Part shown: positions 50,691-59,989 of the stretch, in pieces | Layout: the number at the start of each line of letters is the position of its first letter | Position numbering within the stretch: the first letter of the stretch is position 1 | Assembly: GCA_029262875.1 (NCBI GenBank) | Contig: JAJCYO010000167.1 | Coordinates: 1 to 64,000 of the forward strand | Source: Flavobacteriales bacterium | GTDB taxonomy: Bacteria > Bacteroidota > Bacteroidia > Flavobacteriales_E > Vicingaceae | DNA length: 64,000 bases | Direction of reading: 5' to 3' | Position numbers and translations under genes: made by a program | Notes under the pieces: generated by a model | Database searches by the model: none | Told to the model about the DNA's origin: nothing | What the model saw: the letters and a program-made list of their open reading frames with translations, nothing else

Positions 50691-53615
50691 ATGCAGTTTT
50701 TCTTAAAAATAGCACTCATAATAACAGCAACTTGTTATTGTGTGCTTGGCTATTCTCAATCTTATGTGTATAAGCATTATGGGGTAGAAGATGGTTTACC
50801 CAGTTCTGAAGTTTATTCTGCCTTTCAAGATTCTAAAGGATACATGTGGTTTGCTACCGATGCTGGAGTGAGTCGATTCAATGGCTATGAATTTGAAAAC
50901 TTTAATGCCAGTGATGGTCTAACCGATAATACGGTATTCTTAATTACGGAGGATTCGAAGGGCCGGATATGGTTTGGAACATTCAATTTGAAACTGTCTT
51001 ATTTTGAAAACGATAGTATTTATCCTTACCAATACAACAACAAAATAGCTGCTATTATTAAAGAAAAAAAAGCAATGAATAGTTTTAGGGTAGATTCACT
51101 TGGTGGGGTTTGGATTGGGATTAACGGAACAGGGATATTTAAAATTGATGAAAAAGGAAATACAGCATATGTACATCAAAAAACGGTTAATGTTGATGTT
51201 GCAATAACGCCTGAAAACCTAATTTATGGGACTACAGGAAAAGAGTTAATAGATAATAACGTATTACTCAAAATTCACCATAATGACTCATCCTTTTCGG
51301 TTCGTTTAGAACAAATCCGAACAGCAAAAAAAGACAATTTGGTGGTTCAAAAATTAAACGATGCTGTTTTTTATTTCCTGTCACCAGAAAATGCTTTTTC
51401 AATCGATATAACCCCTCCGGGTAAAGCAAAAAAACTACATGGACTTTCTTTTATTAAAAACCGGATGGCTTCTTCAATTTTCGAAGACAACCACATCTGG
51501 TTGTCAGTATTGAATCAGGGGGTTTATGAATGTAAAATTGTGAATGACAGTGTTCAAATAGTAAACCATTATTTACCCGACAAGCAAGTTTCTAGAGTTT
51601 TTATAGACAATGAAGGAGGAATTTGGTTTCAAACATTAACAGAGGGAATTTATTATTTAGCTTCCAACAACCTTAAAGTTTATGCTTTTGAAGGAAGAAA
51701 TATTAGCGCCATAGAAATAGATACAGTTAACAACCGGTTGTTCACTTTATTAAGAAATGGTGCTGTTTACAAATCAAATGAGGGACTATTCAAAAAAATA
51801 CACCAATCAATGGAAGGAAATTACCCCTTAAAATATGACTATTTTAATGAGCGGTTGATATTAGGAGACCCCTATCAAAAAGATTTAATTTATTATCAAA
51901 AAGGGAAGATAATGAGAAGGTCATTATCTGTCTATGATTATGGCGCCAAGTCATTTTTGATTGATAATGACACGATGTATAAAGCAAATAATTATGGACT
52001 CTCTATACAGGTTGAAGGCGTAGAAACATATTTTTCATATACTTATGGAGAGAAAAAAATGTGGTGTACCAGTTTAATGAAACACAATCAAAAAATATGG
52101 ATAGGAACAAATCATGGAATCGAAATTTACTACAACAAAAAGATAGACACTCCTTTTTCCAATAACAAGTATTTATCATCTGCCATAACAGCTATGGAGC
52201 GGGTAAACGAGCATATTTTTTTAGTTGGAACAAAGAGTTATGGAATAGTAGTAATGCAAGGAGATAGCATTGTTGAGATCATTAATGAAGAAAGTGGATT
52301 GGCGGGAGACTTGGTTAAAAAAATCCATATGGATCAGCAAAACACCATCTGGGTTGGTACAAATAAAGGCATTAGTAGAATTAATTATAATGGATATAAT
52401 AATTATGAAGTGTACAACATATCGGGGAAACAAGGATTAGTTACGAGTGAGATCAATGATATCTGTTCTTATCAAAATAAGATATACGTTGCAACGTCAA
52501 AAGGATTAATGGAGTTCGATCAATCTAAGTTGTCCATTAATAAAAGTCATGCTCCTGTTTACATAACAACATTTGGTGTTAATGAACAAGAAAGAGAAGT
52601 CTTGCAAAATTACCAGTTAAGCTATAAAGAAAATAACATTAGCATCTCCTTTGAAGCATTAAATTACCGTAGCGTTGGTGAAATAGAATACCGTTATAGG
52701 GTGCTGGGGATTGAGACCAATTGGATCTCCACTACAAGCAGAACCATAAGGTTTTCGAGTTTACCAAAAGGAGATTATACCTTTGAAGTAAAAGCTAAAA
52801 ATGAAGATGGTTATTGGAGTAATGCTGAAACCATCACCTTCACCATCTCTCCACCAATATGGTTAACCTGGTGGTTTATAGCATTAATGGTGTTGTTAGG
52901 GGTAATCCTTATTTACCTTATTTTGACTTATCGGATAAAGCAACTTAACCAAAAAAATACATTAGAAAAGAGAATGGTGGAGTTGGAGTTGGTTGCGCTA
53001 CGCGCTCAAATGAACCCTCATTTTATATTTAATACCCTAAACACGATACAAAATGCAATTTATACCTTGGACAAAGAAGTAGCGGCCAATTATATTGCTC
53101 ATTTCGGAAGATTGATTCGAATTGTACTTGAAACATCCAAAAAACCTAAAATACTGTTGCATACTGAAATTGAAATGCTGTCACTTTATATAGAGTTGGA
53201 AGCAGAACGTTTTTCAAACAAGTTTTCATTTGAGATTACCAAAGATCCAGTTTTTAGTGATGATACGTACCATCTTCCATCTATGGTGATACAACCATTT
53301 GTAGAAAATGCTATTTTGCATGGCTTGGTTCCTAAAAAAAGTGATGACTTGCTGTTAAGCCTTGACTTTAAATTAAAGGATAGCAACACCATGCTTTGCA
53401 CTATTAGCGATAATGGGATAGGAAGAGCTGCTTCCAACGAATTGAATAAATCAAAAAACTTGAATAAATCATCCATGGGGATGCACATTACCAAAGAACG
53501 CTTAGATTTGTATCAGCAAGAAAAAGGAAAACAGTTTTCGGTTAAAATAATTGACTTAAAAGGGAAAGAAGGCGAAGCCATGGGAACGAAAGTTGAAATA
53601 ACATTTACCATATGA
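50691..53615 (+). CDS. LytS-type sensor histidine kinase with beta-propeller sensor
   Basis: This is a large membrane sensor of about 974 residues. A signal peptide ends near 'LGYSQ'. Two-component-regulator propeller repeats fill about residues 25-640 ('GLPSSEVYSAFQDSKGYMWFATDAG', shown in part as 'SKGYMWFATDAGVSRF'; 'DSKGRIWFGTF'; 'IWVGTNKGISRI'). A Y_Y_Y Ig-like domain and one membrane helix ('WWFIALMVLLGVILIYLIL') follow near 660-760. The cytosolic LytS-type kinase carries 'RAQMNPHFIFNTLNTIQNAI' with the phospho-acceptor His, and an ATPase domain 'FVENAILHGL' and 'DNGIGR'. The LytTR regulator overlaps by 4 bases. ATG 50688 is an equal start choice. Confidence 0.93.
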   Translation: MQFFLKIALIITATCYCVLGYSQSYVYKHYGVEDGLPSSEVYSAFQDSKGYMWFATDAGVSRFNGYEFENFNASDGLTDNTVFLITEDSKGRIWFGTFNLKLSYFENDSIYPYQYNNKIAAIIKEKKAMNSFRVDSLGGVWIGINGTGIFKIDEKGNTAYVHQKTVNVDVAITPENLIYGTTGKELIDNNVLLKIHHNDSSFSVRLEQIRTAKKDNLVVQKLNDAVFYFLSPENAFSIDITPPGKAKKLHGLSFIKNRMASSIFEDNHIWLSVLNQGVYECKIVNDSVQIVNHYLPDKQVSRVFIDNEGGIWFQTLTEGIYYLASNNLKVYAFEGRNISAIEIDTVNNRLFTLLRNGAVYKSNEGLFKKIHQSMEGNYPLKYDYFNERLILGDPYQKDLIYYQKGKIMRRSLSVYDYGAKSFLIDNDTMYKANNYGLSIQVEGVETYFSYTYGEKKMWCTSLMKHNQKIWIGTNHGIEIYYNKKIDTPFSNNKYLSSAITAMERVNEHIFLVGTKSYGIVVMQGDSIVEIINEESGLAGDLVKKIHMDQQNTIWVGTNKGISRINYNGYNNYEVYNISGKQGLVTSEINDICSYQNKIYVATSKGLMEFDQSKLSINKSHAPVYITTFGVNEQEREVLQNYQLSYKENNISISFEALNYRSVGEIEYRYRVLGIETNWISTTSRTIRFSSLPKGDYTFEVKAKNEDGYWSNAETITFTISPPIWLTWWFIALMVLLGVILIYLILTYRIKQLNQKNTLEKRMVELELVALRAQMNPHFIFNTLNTIQNAIYTLDKEVAANYIAHFGRLIRIVLETSKKPKILLHTEIEMLSLYIELEAERFSNKFSFEITKDPVFSDDTYHLPSMVIQPFVENAILHGLVPKKSDDLLLSLDFKLKDSNTMLCTISDNGIGRAASNELNKSKNLNKSSMGMHITKERLDLYQQEKGKQFSVKIIDLKGKEGEAMGTKVEITFTI

Positions 53616-54367
53616 TTAAAACGGTTATCATAGATGATGAGGCACCAGCTCGTAATATTTTAAAACAAATTATTGCCGATAAATTTAGGGATGTTGAACT
53701 AATAGGAGAGGCAGATTCTGTTGCAACTGGGGTGGCTTTAATTGAATCTACTAAGCCTGAGTTAGTATTATTGGACATTAATTTATCTGATGGTTTAGGC
53801 TTTAATATATTAGAACAAATAGAAGAAATTAACTTTCAGGTCATTTTTGTTACGGCTTATGATACCTATGCGATTAAAGCATTTCAATTCAATGCCCTTG
53901 ATTACATCTTAAAACCAATAAAAATAGACCAGTTGCTTACGGCCTTAACCAAAGCAAAAAAAATTGTGGGAGATACTTTCATCACCAAAGCAGAGCTCAA
54001 GGTATTTATCGACAATTATACCAAAGGCGAGGAAGATAGAAAAATAGCCATTCGCGAAGCAAGCAAAATATCCTACATCATAATAAAAGACATTGTAAGA
54101 CTAAAAGGAGAAGGAAGTTACACGACCTTCCATTTAAAAGACCAAACAAAAATTGTTAGTTCTAAAACATTAAAGGTGTACGAGGAATTGCTTCCGGAAA
54201 GTTTGTTTTACCGTGTACACCAGTCTGATATGGTGAACATGGACTATGTTAAAGCATACAACAAAGAAGAAGGTGGCTATGCCATATTAACCGATGACAC
54301 TCGAATTGACGTTGCCCGCAGAAGAAAAGAGGCCTTTTTAGAGGCTTTAAACCAAAGAAACACCTAA
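53612..54367 (+). CDS. LytTR-family response regulator
   Basis: This 251-residue cytosolic regulator partners the upstream sensor kinase. The receiver domain (about residues 1-120) has 'VIIDDEAPARNIL', the phospho-acceptor Asp in 'PELVLLDINLSDG' near residue 54 and 'FVTAYDTYAIKAF' with the conserved Thr/Lys region. A LytTR DNA-binding domain follows (about 145-245): 'IVRLKGEGSYTTFHLKDQ', 'SKTLKVYEELLPESLFYRVHQSDMVN'-like segments and 'GGYAILTDDTRIDVARRRKE'. The ATGA overlap with the kinase indicates coupling. Target genes are unknown; the secreted-protein cluster downstream is a possible but unproven target. Confidence 0.95.
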   Translation: MIKTVIIDDEAPARNILKQIIADKFRDVELIGEADSVATGVALIESTKPELVLLDINLSDGLGFNILEQIEEINFQVIFVTAYDTYAIKAFQFNALDYILKPIKIDQLLTALTKAKKIVGDTFITKAELKVFIDNYTKGEEDRKIAIREASKISYIIIKDIVRLKGEGSYTTFHLKDQTKIVSSKTLKVYEELLPESLFYRVHQSDMVNMDYVKAYNKEEGGYAILTDDTRIDVARRRKEAFLEALNQRNT

Positions 54368-54396
54368 GCAATTTACCGAATTTTTATGCTTACCCA

Positions 54397-54432
54397 CCAA
54401 TTGTGAATTGGCGACTGCCAATTGTGAATTGG
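54397..54432. repeat. Twin hairpin: CCAATTGTGAATTGG in two tandem copies
   Basis: Two identical 15-base palindromes (54397-54411 and 54418-54432) with a GTG loop are separated by CGACTG. Each folds into a 6-bp hairpin, and the outer flanks ACC/GGT extend the symmetry. They lie between the LytTR gene and the next secreted protein. No T-tract follows, so a terminator role is not obvious. Confidence 0.65.
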
Positions 54433-54499
54433 TGTCATTTTTAAAAAAGAAGCTATTTATTTTTACTCAGAAATAAACAGTTTAATTTATAAAAATCTT

Positions 54500-56308
54500 A
54501 TGGTACAATTCATTAATACGTTAAAAACAAAATCGAATTTAAGGTTACTAATCTTACTCATTTTTAGTGGGGTAGTCTCAACAAATGTTGTTGCACAAAA
54601 CGGAAACCCGACTGGCAACGGTGGTAATCCAACAGGAAATGGCGGAAATCCTAATATTTTAGGAGATGTAAACAATCCTTATTTAGAATTGTATGTAAAT
54701 GATTTTATAAAAATTGGTCAAAATTCTTTATGGCTAAGTTCTGGATTAACTGGAAATAATGATATGTACACGACTAATGGGCCATTAGTAATAAACCCAA
54801 TCGGAGTATCTGTTGGTGGTGGGCCATCATCCACTGGAGAAAACACACTTATAAATCCAGATGGAGGAAAAGTGGGTATAGGAACAAGAACACCTGATCA
54901 TGCTTTAAATGTTATAGGAACCACACATTATCAGCCTCAACCGAATAAAAATTTAAACATTGGTGGTTTTGAGGTGGCAGGACCTGGAAGTATGTCTTTG
55001 TTTACCTATAATGATGGTAACACAGCGTTAATCCCATTAGGGTTTCAGGCAAGTAAATTTGTTTTTGGAGTTGGTAATATAGGGGTCGGTACAACTACCC
55101 CTACAGCTAAATTAGATGTAAATGGAGCTATTGCTTGGGGCCAAAGTGGAGCTTCCTTATCTACTGATCAAGGAGCAGCGATGGAACTGAGAGGAACGGG
55201 GTCTCCATATCTTGATTTTACCAATGACGCATCTACTGATTATGACATGAGGATGCAATTAACTGGTGACAATACGATGGGTGTTTTAGGTGGAGATGTT
55301 GGAATAGGAACGACAACACCTTCAGCAAAATTAGATGTTAATGGTGATGTTGCATGGGGAAGTAGCGGAGCCTCATTATCTACAGATGAAGGAGCAGCAG
55401 TAGAACTTAGAGGAACAGGTACTCCATATTTCGATTTTTCTAATGATGCATCAATTGATTATGATATGAGAATACAATTACTCGGAGATGATGCAATTGG
55501 TATTTTGGGTGGCAATGTTGGAATAGGAACAACAACACCAACAAACAAATTAGACATTAACGGAAATGTGGGCATTACATCAAATGACAATATTTATTTA
55601 AGAGACGCAAATCACGGCTTGGGCTATTATGGCGCTTCAAAACTATTTGCAGGAAATAATCCTGATGGACCAGTATTGTTTGGCTATAGTGGAGGAGTAT
55701 TGGGAGTTAAACAAGGAGCTACGGAAATTAACGCTTTAAACTGGAAATCCAATGGAGATATAGGAATAGGAACTTCTACTCCCTCATCCAAATTACATGT
55801 TAGTGGCGGGTACATTACTATTGAGGGAGGTAATCCGCCCCAAACTCAATTCAGTGGGTGGAATGTTCGTTTAGCAACTCCATTAGAATCTGCATGGGTT
55901 ACCACTAATACAGCTTCCACTGGACATTATTTAAGCTATGGAATGGGTGCAGGTGGATGGTATTGGGGAGGTAGTTTACAGCCTATAGGGTCTGGAGTTC
56001 AAAATGACATGACTTATGCTATGCATTTAGGGCTTGATGGTATTTTAAAAACTCGAGGGATATTTGTAACACAAACCAATTGGCCGGATTATGTTTTTGA
56101 AGAAGATTACAATTTAACACCACTAACAGAATTGGAAGATTTTATTACCATAAATAAACATTTACCAGGGGTGCCTTCTGAGCAAGAAGTGTTGGAAGAA
56201 GGTGTGAATTTAGGCAATATGGATGCTATATTATTACAAAAAATAGAGGAGTTAACACTTCATATTATTGAACAAGATAAACGGATTAAGGAACTTGAAA
56301 ATAAATAA
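54500..56308 (+). CDS. Secreted protein with tail-fibre-like repeats and coiled-coil end
   Basis: This 602-residue secreted protein has a signal peptide ending near 'STNVVAQ', then short Gly/Asn repeats (NPTGNGG twice). Several 'GIGTTTPTAKLDVNG'-type units follow, the pattern seen in phage-tail-fibre-like and Bacteroidota surface proteins. Two 73-residue units are tandem duplicates (55082-55519). The C-terminus, 'HLPGVPSEQEVLEEGVNLG' then 'ILLQKIEELTLHIIEQDKRI', is a conserved anchor plus coiled coil found in many flavobacterial proteins of this type. It starts a run of secreted-protein genes spaced 2-12 bases apart. It is likely a fibrous adhesin; no phage genes are nearby. Confidence 0.85.
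   Translation: MVQFINTLKTKSNLRLLILLIFSGVVSTNVVAQNGNPTGNGGNPTGNGGNPNILGDVNNPYLELYVNDFIKIGQNSLWLSSGLTGNNDMYTTNGPLVINPIGVSVGGGPSSTGENTLINPDGGKVGIGTRTPDHALNVIGTTHYQPQPNKNLNIGGFEVAGPGSMSLFTYNDGNTALIPLGFQASKFVFGVGNIGVGTTTPTAKLDVNGAIAWGQSGASLSTDQGAAMELRGTGSPYLDFTNDASTDYDMRMQLTGDNTMGVLGGDVGIGTTTPSAKLDVNGDVAWGSSGASLSTDEGAAVELRGTGTPYFDFSNDASIDYDMRIQLLGDDAIGILGGNVGIGTTTPTNKLDINGNVGITSNDNIYLRDANHGLGYYGASKLFAGNNPDGPVLFGYSGGVLGVKQGATEINALNWKSNGDIGIGTSTPSSKLHVSGGYITIEGGNPPQTQFSGWNVRLATPLESAWVTTNTASTGHYLSYGMGAGGWYWGGSLQPIGSGVQNDMTYAMHLGLDGILKTRGIFVTQTNWPDYVFEEDYNLTPLTELEDFITINKHLPGVPSEQEVLEEGVNLGNMDAILLQKIEELTLHIIEQDKRIKELENK
55082..55519 (+). repeat. Tandem duplication of a 219-bp coding unit
   Basis: Two adjacent 219-bp units (55082-55300 and 55301-55519) encode 73-residue blocks that differ at relatively few residues. 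Each runs from the GVGTTTP/GIGTTTP motif through 'GASLSTD' and 'DYDMR' to 'LGG'. A third, more diverged GIGTTTP start begins at 55520. The duplication looks fairly recent and is in frame. Confidence 0.85.
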
Positions 56309-56310
56309 CC

Positions 56311-57966
56311 ATGAAAAACCTAATTATTATAATAGTTTTATTTTTACCATTCGTTGTTAATGGGCAGAATTTAGTGCCTAATAGTTCTTTTGAAATGGGA
56401 TTCCCAGGTTATCCTAATAATATCAGTCAACTACCTTTGGCCATCCCTTGGAAAAATTTTGGATCATCTGATTGGTACTCTAATGCAGGTTCACTTTTCT
56501 TAGGTTATTATGATATAACGGGGGCAACATCTGGTGCTTACGATACAAACCCTTTAGCACCACCACCTCTACCTATACAAACACCACACACAGGGAATAA
56601 ATTTATTGGTTTTGGGCCTTGCGAAGGAGCTCAAGTCAAATTAACGAGTAAAATTGAGAAAGATGAGTACGTAACAGTTTCTTTTTGGTGGAGCCCTAGA
56701 ACTAAAAATGATACGGAAATTAATATTTATCTATTAGAAGATGCTGCTCCTATTAATGCCCTGTCCAATTGTTATAGCCCAAATATAAGTTATGAATTTA
56801 CATCTAAAGTTGTGGTTAACTCATCTGGATCAGATGCAGTTCACATACCAGGCGAATGGTATTTTTATACTTCAGAAACGTTTTTATTAAAAAAGGATAT
56901 AGAATACGAATGGATCGCCATAAAAGGGAGTAATGTGCCTGGAAGCTGGCCGGACCCTCAATATATTTACGTGGATGATATTACCGTAACATCTACTCCA
57001 GAGTGTAGTCATATCTGCTCAAATAAATTGGGGCCAGTAGGGTTTCAACAGATTATGAACCAACCCAACGTTTTAGCTAATGCGATGATAGGTAATTCTG
57101 GACAAAATTGGTTTATGCTCGTAGAAAATGCAACAAAAATTGATTTTGAAGTTTTCAGTAATGCTAGCGGAAAATTTTTTGAATACCATGCTTATGACCC
57201 TAATGGCTTAAAAGATCCTGGTTTTCCTGATTATGCCTTTGAATGGAATGGAGAGAATGATAATGGAAATGCTGTTCCTCAAGGAATCTATAGTTTCAAT
57301 ATAAACATTGAAAATTGTACCTCTCAGATACAGCATATTGCCCAACCGTTATTCATTATTCCTGCAAATAACGGCAATCCAATTCCTAACCCTCCAACTC
57401 AAAACAATATAATTGAGAATTGCTGTAAACCATTTGCGATTTTCAATAATATTGTGTCCCCTCCGATTTTTAGGGAAGATGTTGATGATTTTATAATTGT
57501 TGGAGCTGGAGCCCCAACAATTATTCCCCCAACAGCGAGTGTAAAATTGTATGCTGGTAATTCAATAAAATTTGGAGTTGGGTTTTTGGCTCTTGGTAAT
57601 CTTGAGGCAAAAATAGTTCCGTGTGGAACATTTGGATACAAAAGCTCATTAAGAGATAGGGAGTTAATCTCGCAATCACAGATGGACAGTTTGTTTAAGG
57701 AAGAGTTAACCCAGGTGAAAAATAATAACGGGGGGCTGGTTTTTTTATACCCTAACCCCAACAACGGTCAATTCAATGTAGAGCTTGAAAACAATGATGG
57801 AGATGCACTAATCGAAGTGTATGATCTAATGGGTAAAAAAGTATTTTCAGAACACAACACGACTGGACAACTTGTGGTGAACATAGAAGACCAACCCAAA
57901 GGCATTTACTTGGTTAAAATAACGATTGACGATGAAGTGTTTAATGAGAAGATTGTTTATCAATAA
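56311..57966 (+). CDS. Secreted protein with T9SS type A sorting tail
   Basis: This 551-residue secreted protein begins with the signal 'IIIIVLFLPFVVNGQ'. The mature N-terminus 'NLVPNSSFEMG' is a common flavobacterial opening for a carbohydrate-binding-like or OmpA-associated secreted protein. Residues about 240-340 show a gliding-protein-like 'YAFEWNGENDNGNAVPQGIYSF' segment, resembling FlgD/CHU_C-like Ig domains. The C-terminal 80 residues, 'YPNPNNGQFNVELENNDGDAL' onward in part, are a T9SS type A domain almost duplicated in the next gene. It lies 2 bases after the fibre-like gene. Confidence 0.85.
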   Translation: MKNLIIIIVLFLPFVVNGQNLVPNSSFEMGFPGYPNNISQLPLAIPWKNFGSSDWYSNAGSLFLGYYDITGATSGAYDTNPLAPPPLPIQTPHTGNKFIGFGPCEGAQVKLTSKIEKDEYVTVSFWWSPRTKNDTEINIYLLEDAAPINALSNCYSPNISYEFTSKVVVNSSGSDAVHIPGEWYFYTSETFLLKKDIEYEWIAIKGSNVPGSWPDPQYIYVDDITVTSTPECSHICSNKLGPVGFQQIMNQPNVLANAMIGNSGQNWFMLVENATKIDFEVFSNASGKFFEYHAYDPNGLKDPGFPDYAFEWNGENDNGNAVPQGIYSFNINIENCTSQIQHIAQPLFIIPANNGNPIPNPPTQNNIIENCCKPFAIFNNIVSPPIFREDVDDFIIVGAGAPTIIPPTASVKLYAGNSIKFGVGFLALGNLEAKIVPCGTFGYKSSLRDRELISQSQMDSLFKEELTQVKNNNGGLVFLYPNPNNGQFNVELENNDGDALIEVYDLMGKKVFSEHNTTGQLVVNIEDQPKGIYLVKITIDDEVFNEKIVYQ

Positions 57967-57978
57967 AACTATAAAGCC

Positions 57979-58992
57979 ATGAAAAAACAGCTATTAATTT
58001 TATTAAGTGTATTGTTCGCGAGCTTTACCTTACAAGCGCAATGTGATTTTTATGATGATTATTCCTCCCAATCAGGATGGACGCAAATTGGAACGGATGT
58101 TCAAGTAAGCAACGGTAAAGTAGAATTTCTAAATGGAGCAAAAGGTGGCGAAGGATCTTTAGGGGAAGGACAAAAAAGAGTTTACAAGAACACGGGATTA
58201 ACGTTTAATTCGAATGACAGTTGGGTGGCTCAATTTGAATTTACGCCAACATCTGTGGGAACAACTATGGGGCAACCATGGACGGGACATACCTTATTTG
58301 CTTTAACTGCAGGAACACAAGAACCGTTTAATAATTGTACTAATTTAGCCTGTTCAGGGTTTCCAAATGGAAATCAAGATGGAGTTATTGTGATGTATGG
58401 AGCAGATAACCCACCAACTGGTAATATTTGGTTTAAAATTAAGGCAAGAGATAATTCCTTGGAATATACTTCATCAGCGATAAATGCAAACACTATGGGG
58501 GTAACTTATTATCCTTCGTTGGAGCGATTATCTGGAACCAATGTTCAGTTAAGTGTCTTTTCCGATGCGGCAAGAACGGTTCATATAGCAGGCTCTCCAG
58601 TTAGTTTAACTATACCTATTACTCTTACGGGATTAACTACGGTGCAACATGGGAATGTTGTAAGAGGAAATTATCAGCGAGAGTTAAATGGAACGATCGA
58701 TAGTTTGTGCATTAACCTTAATCCATCCATCGGGATTTTTAGCTTAGAATCAATCAAAAACCCTATCAATTTATATCCCAATCCAAACAATGGTCAATTT
58801 AGCATGGCGTTAGAAAACAGTGATGGAGATGCGCTAATCGAGGTGTATGATCTGATGGGTAAAAAAGTGTTTACAGAACGCAACACAACTGGGCAACTTG
58901 TGGTGAATATTGAAGACCAACCCAAAGGCATTTATTTTGTAAAAGTTACCATTGGTAATGAGGTTTTCAGTGAAAAGGTTGTTTATCAATAA
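57979..58992 (+). CDS. Secreted protein with T9SS type A sorting tail, paralogous C-terminus
   Basis: This 337-residue protein has a signal peptide ending 'FTLQAQ'. Its N-terminal domain of about 240 residues starts 'CDFYDDYSSQSGWTQIG' and resembles concanavalin/LamG-like lectin folds in pattern, not confirmed. The T9SS tail (about 262-337) contains 'YPNPNNGQFSMALENSDGD', 'EVYDLMGKKVFTERNTTGQL' and 'IEDQPKGIYFVKV', almost the same as in the gene before. A terminator follows at 59018-59052, ending the secreted-protein run that begins at 54500. Confidence 0.85.
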   Translation: MKKQLLILLSVLFASFTLQAQCDFYDDYSSQSGWTQIGTDVQVSNGKVEFLNGAKGGEGSLGEGQKRVYKNTGLTFNSNDSWVAQFEFTPTSVGTTMGQPWTGHTLFALTAGTQEPFNNCTNLACSGFPNGNQDGVIVMYGADNPPTGNIWFKIKARDNSLEYTSSAINANTMGVTYYPSLERLSGTNVQLSVFSDAARTVHIAGSPVSLTIPITLTGLTTVQHGNVVRGNYQRELNGTIDSLCINLNPSIGIFSLESIKNPINLYPNPNNGQFSMALENSDGDALIEVYDLMGKKVFTERNTTGQLVVNIEDQPKGIYFVKVTIGNEVFSEKVVYQ

Positions 58993-59017
58993 AAGTTAAA
59001 ACATTTTTAGTTCAATT

Positions 59018-59052
59018 AAAAAGCACCTTACAATTTGTGAGGTGCTTTTTTG
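59018..59052 (+). terminator. Intrinsic terminator after the secreted-protein run
   Basis: AAAAAGCACCTTACA and the complementary TGTGAGGTGCTTTTTT form a long stem with one G-T wobble and a small AT-rich loop. The stem runs into a T-tract. It separates the T9SS genes from the lipoprotein gene. Confidence 0.88.
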
Positions 59053-59082
59053 CTTTAGAACACGTATTAATATTAAAATTTA

Positions 59083-59090
59083 TATATTTG
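59083..59090 (+). promoter_or_regulatory. -7 element for the lipoprotein gene at 59114
   Basis: TATATTTG matches TAnnTTTG and predicts a transcript start near 59097. This gives a 17-base leader before the ATG at 59114 and argues against the longer in-frame start at 59042, which lies inside the preceding terminator. Confidence 0.5.
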
Positions 59091-59113
59091 AGCAAAGCGT
59101 AAATAAATTTTAT

Positions 59114-59989
59114 ATGAAAAAGTACTTTTTTATTTTAATGGCATCAAGTTTACTCATAGCATGTGGAGGAGATGATGCTGTAGAAGAGAATGTGGTGGAC
59201 GAGACAATTGATGAAACAGTAACTCCAGAAAGAGCTGAAAAAGCACAAATGGTGTTTCAAACCGTTCCATCACCGCTAGAAACAGCTTCTATTTTTCAAG
59301 AAGCAGGAGCAACTTATGATCTCGGCATTACCAATCCAGTAGAAAATGTAAACAAGTATTCTACCAATGTTCAAAAGGCACTAAACCTTGGGGTGTATGG
59401 TGCAGATTTAAGTTATGCAAATATTTTTGATCAATCACAAGAGTCTATGTTTTACATGAATTGCTCTAAAAAAATGTCAGATGGATTAGGTATCACCTCG
59501 GCATTTGATGCAGCAACAATGGAACGCATTGAAGAAAATATTAATAATAGAGATTCTTTAATGATCATTATTAATGATGCTTTTTGGATTGCTGATGCGC
59601 ATTTGAAAGAAAATGGACAAGACCATTTGTCTGCATTAATCATTACCGGAGGTTGGGTTGAAGGGTTGTATTTGGGAACAAAAGCATTAAATAAAGATGC
59701 TCCCGATGAAAATCTGATGCAACGAATTGCAGATCAAAAATATTCTTTAGACAATTTGATAGAATTGTTGGGAACCTATGATAAGCCTGAAATTGCTGCG
59801 ATGGAAGAAAACATGAGAGAGTTACAAGCAGCTTACAGCAAAATTAAAGAAGAAGAAGCGGAAGCAACGGTATCTGATGATGGAGGAGTAGCAACTATTG
59901 GAGGAGGGAGCACGTTAACTTATGAAACGGGCACAATTCTTGAAATAACAGCTGTAATCGAAAAAATAAGAAATGACATTATTCAATAA
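59114..59989 (+). CDS. Hypothetical lipoprotein
   Basis: This predicted lipoprotein of about 291 residues has the lipobox 'SSLLIACGGDD', with the lipidated Cys near residue 17 followed by an acidic linker. The mature part is helical, with 'YSTNVQKALNLGVYGADLSYANIF' and 'ALIITGGWVEGLYLGTKAL'. This combination is seen in conserved Bacteroidota proteins of unknown function. The ATG at 59114 is chosen because it gives a clean signal and fits the promoter. It overlaps the next gene by 17 bases. Confidence 0.75.
   Translation: MKKYFFILMASSLLIACGGDDAVEENVVDETIDETVTPERAEKAQMVFQTVPSPLETASIFQEAGATYDLGITNPVENVNKYSTNVQKALNLGVYGADLSYANIFDQSQESMFYMNCSKKMSDGLGITSAFDAATMERIEENINNRDSLMIIINDAFWIADAHLKENGQDHLSALIITGGWVEGLYLGTKALNKDAPDENLMQRIADQKYSLDNLIELLGTYDKPEIAAMEENMRELQAAYSKIKEEEAEATVSDDGGVATIGGGSTLTYETGTILEITAVIEKIRNDIIQ

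Noticed and set aside
54500-56308. Prophage tail-fibre gene
   Set aside because: The protein has a Sec signal peptide, sits among T9SS genes, and no phage structural, lysis or integrase genes are nearby.
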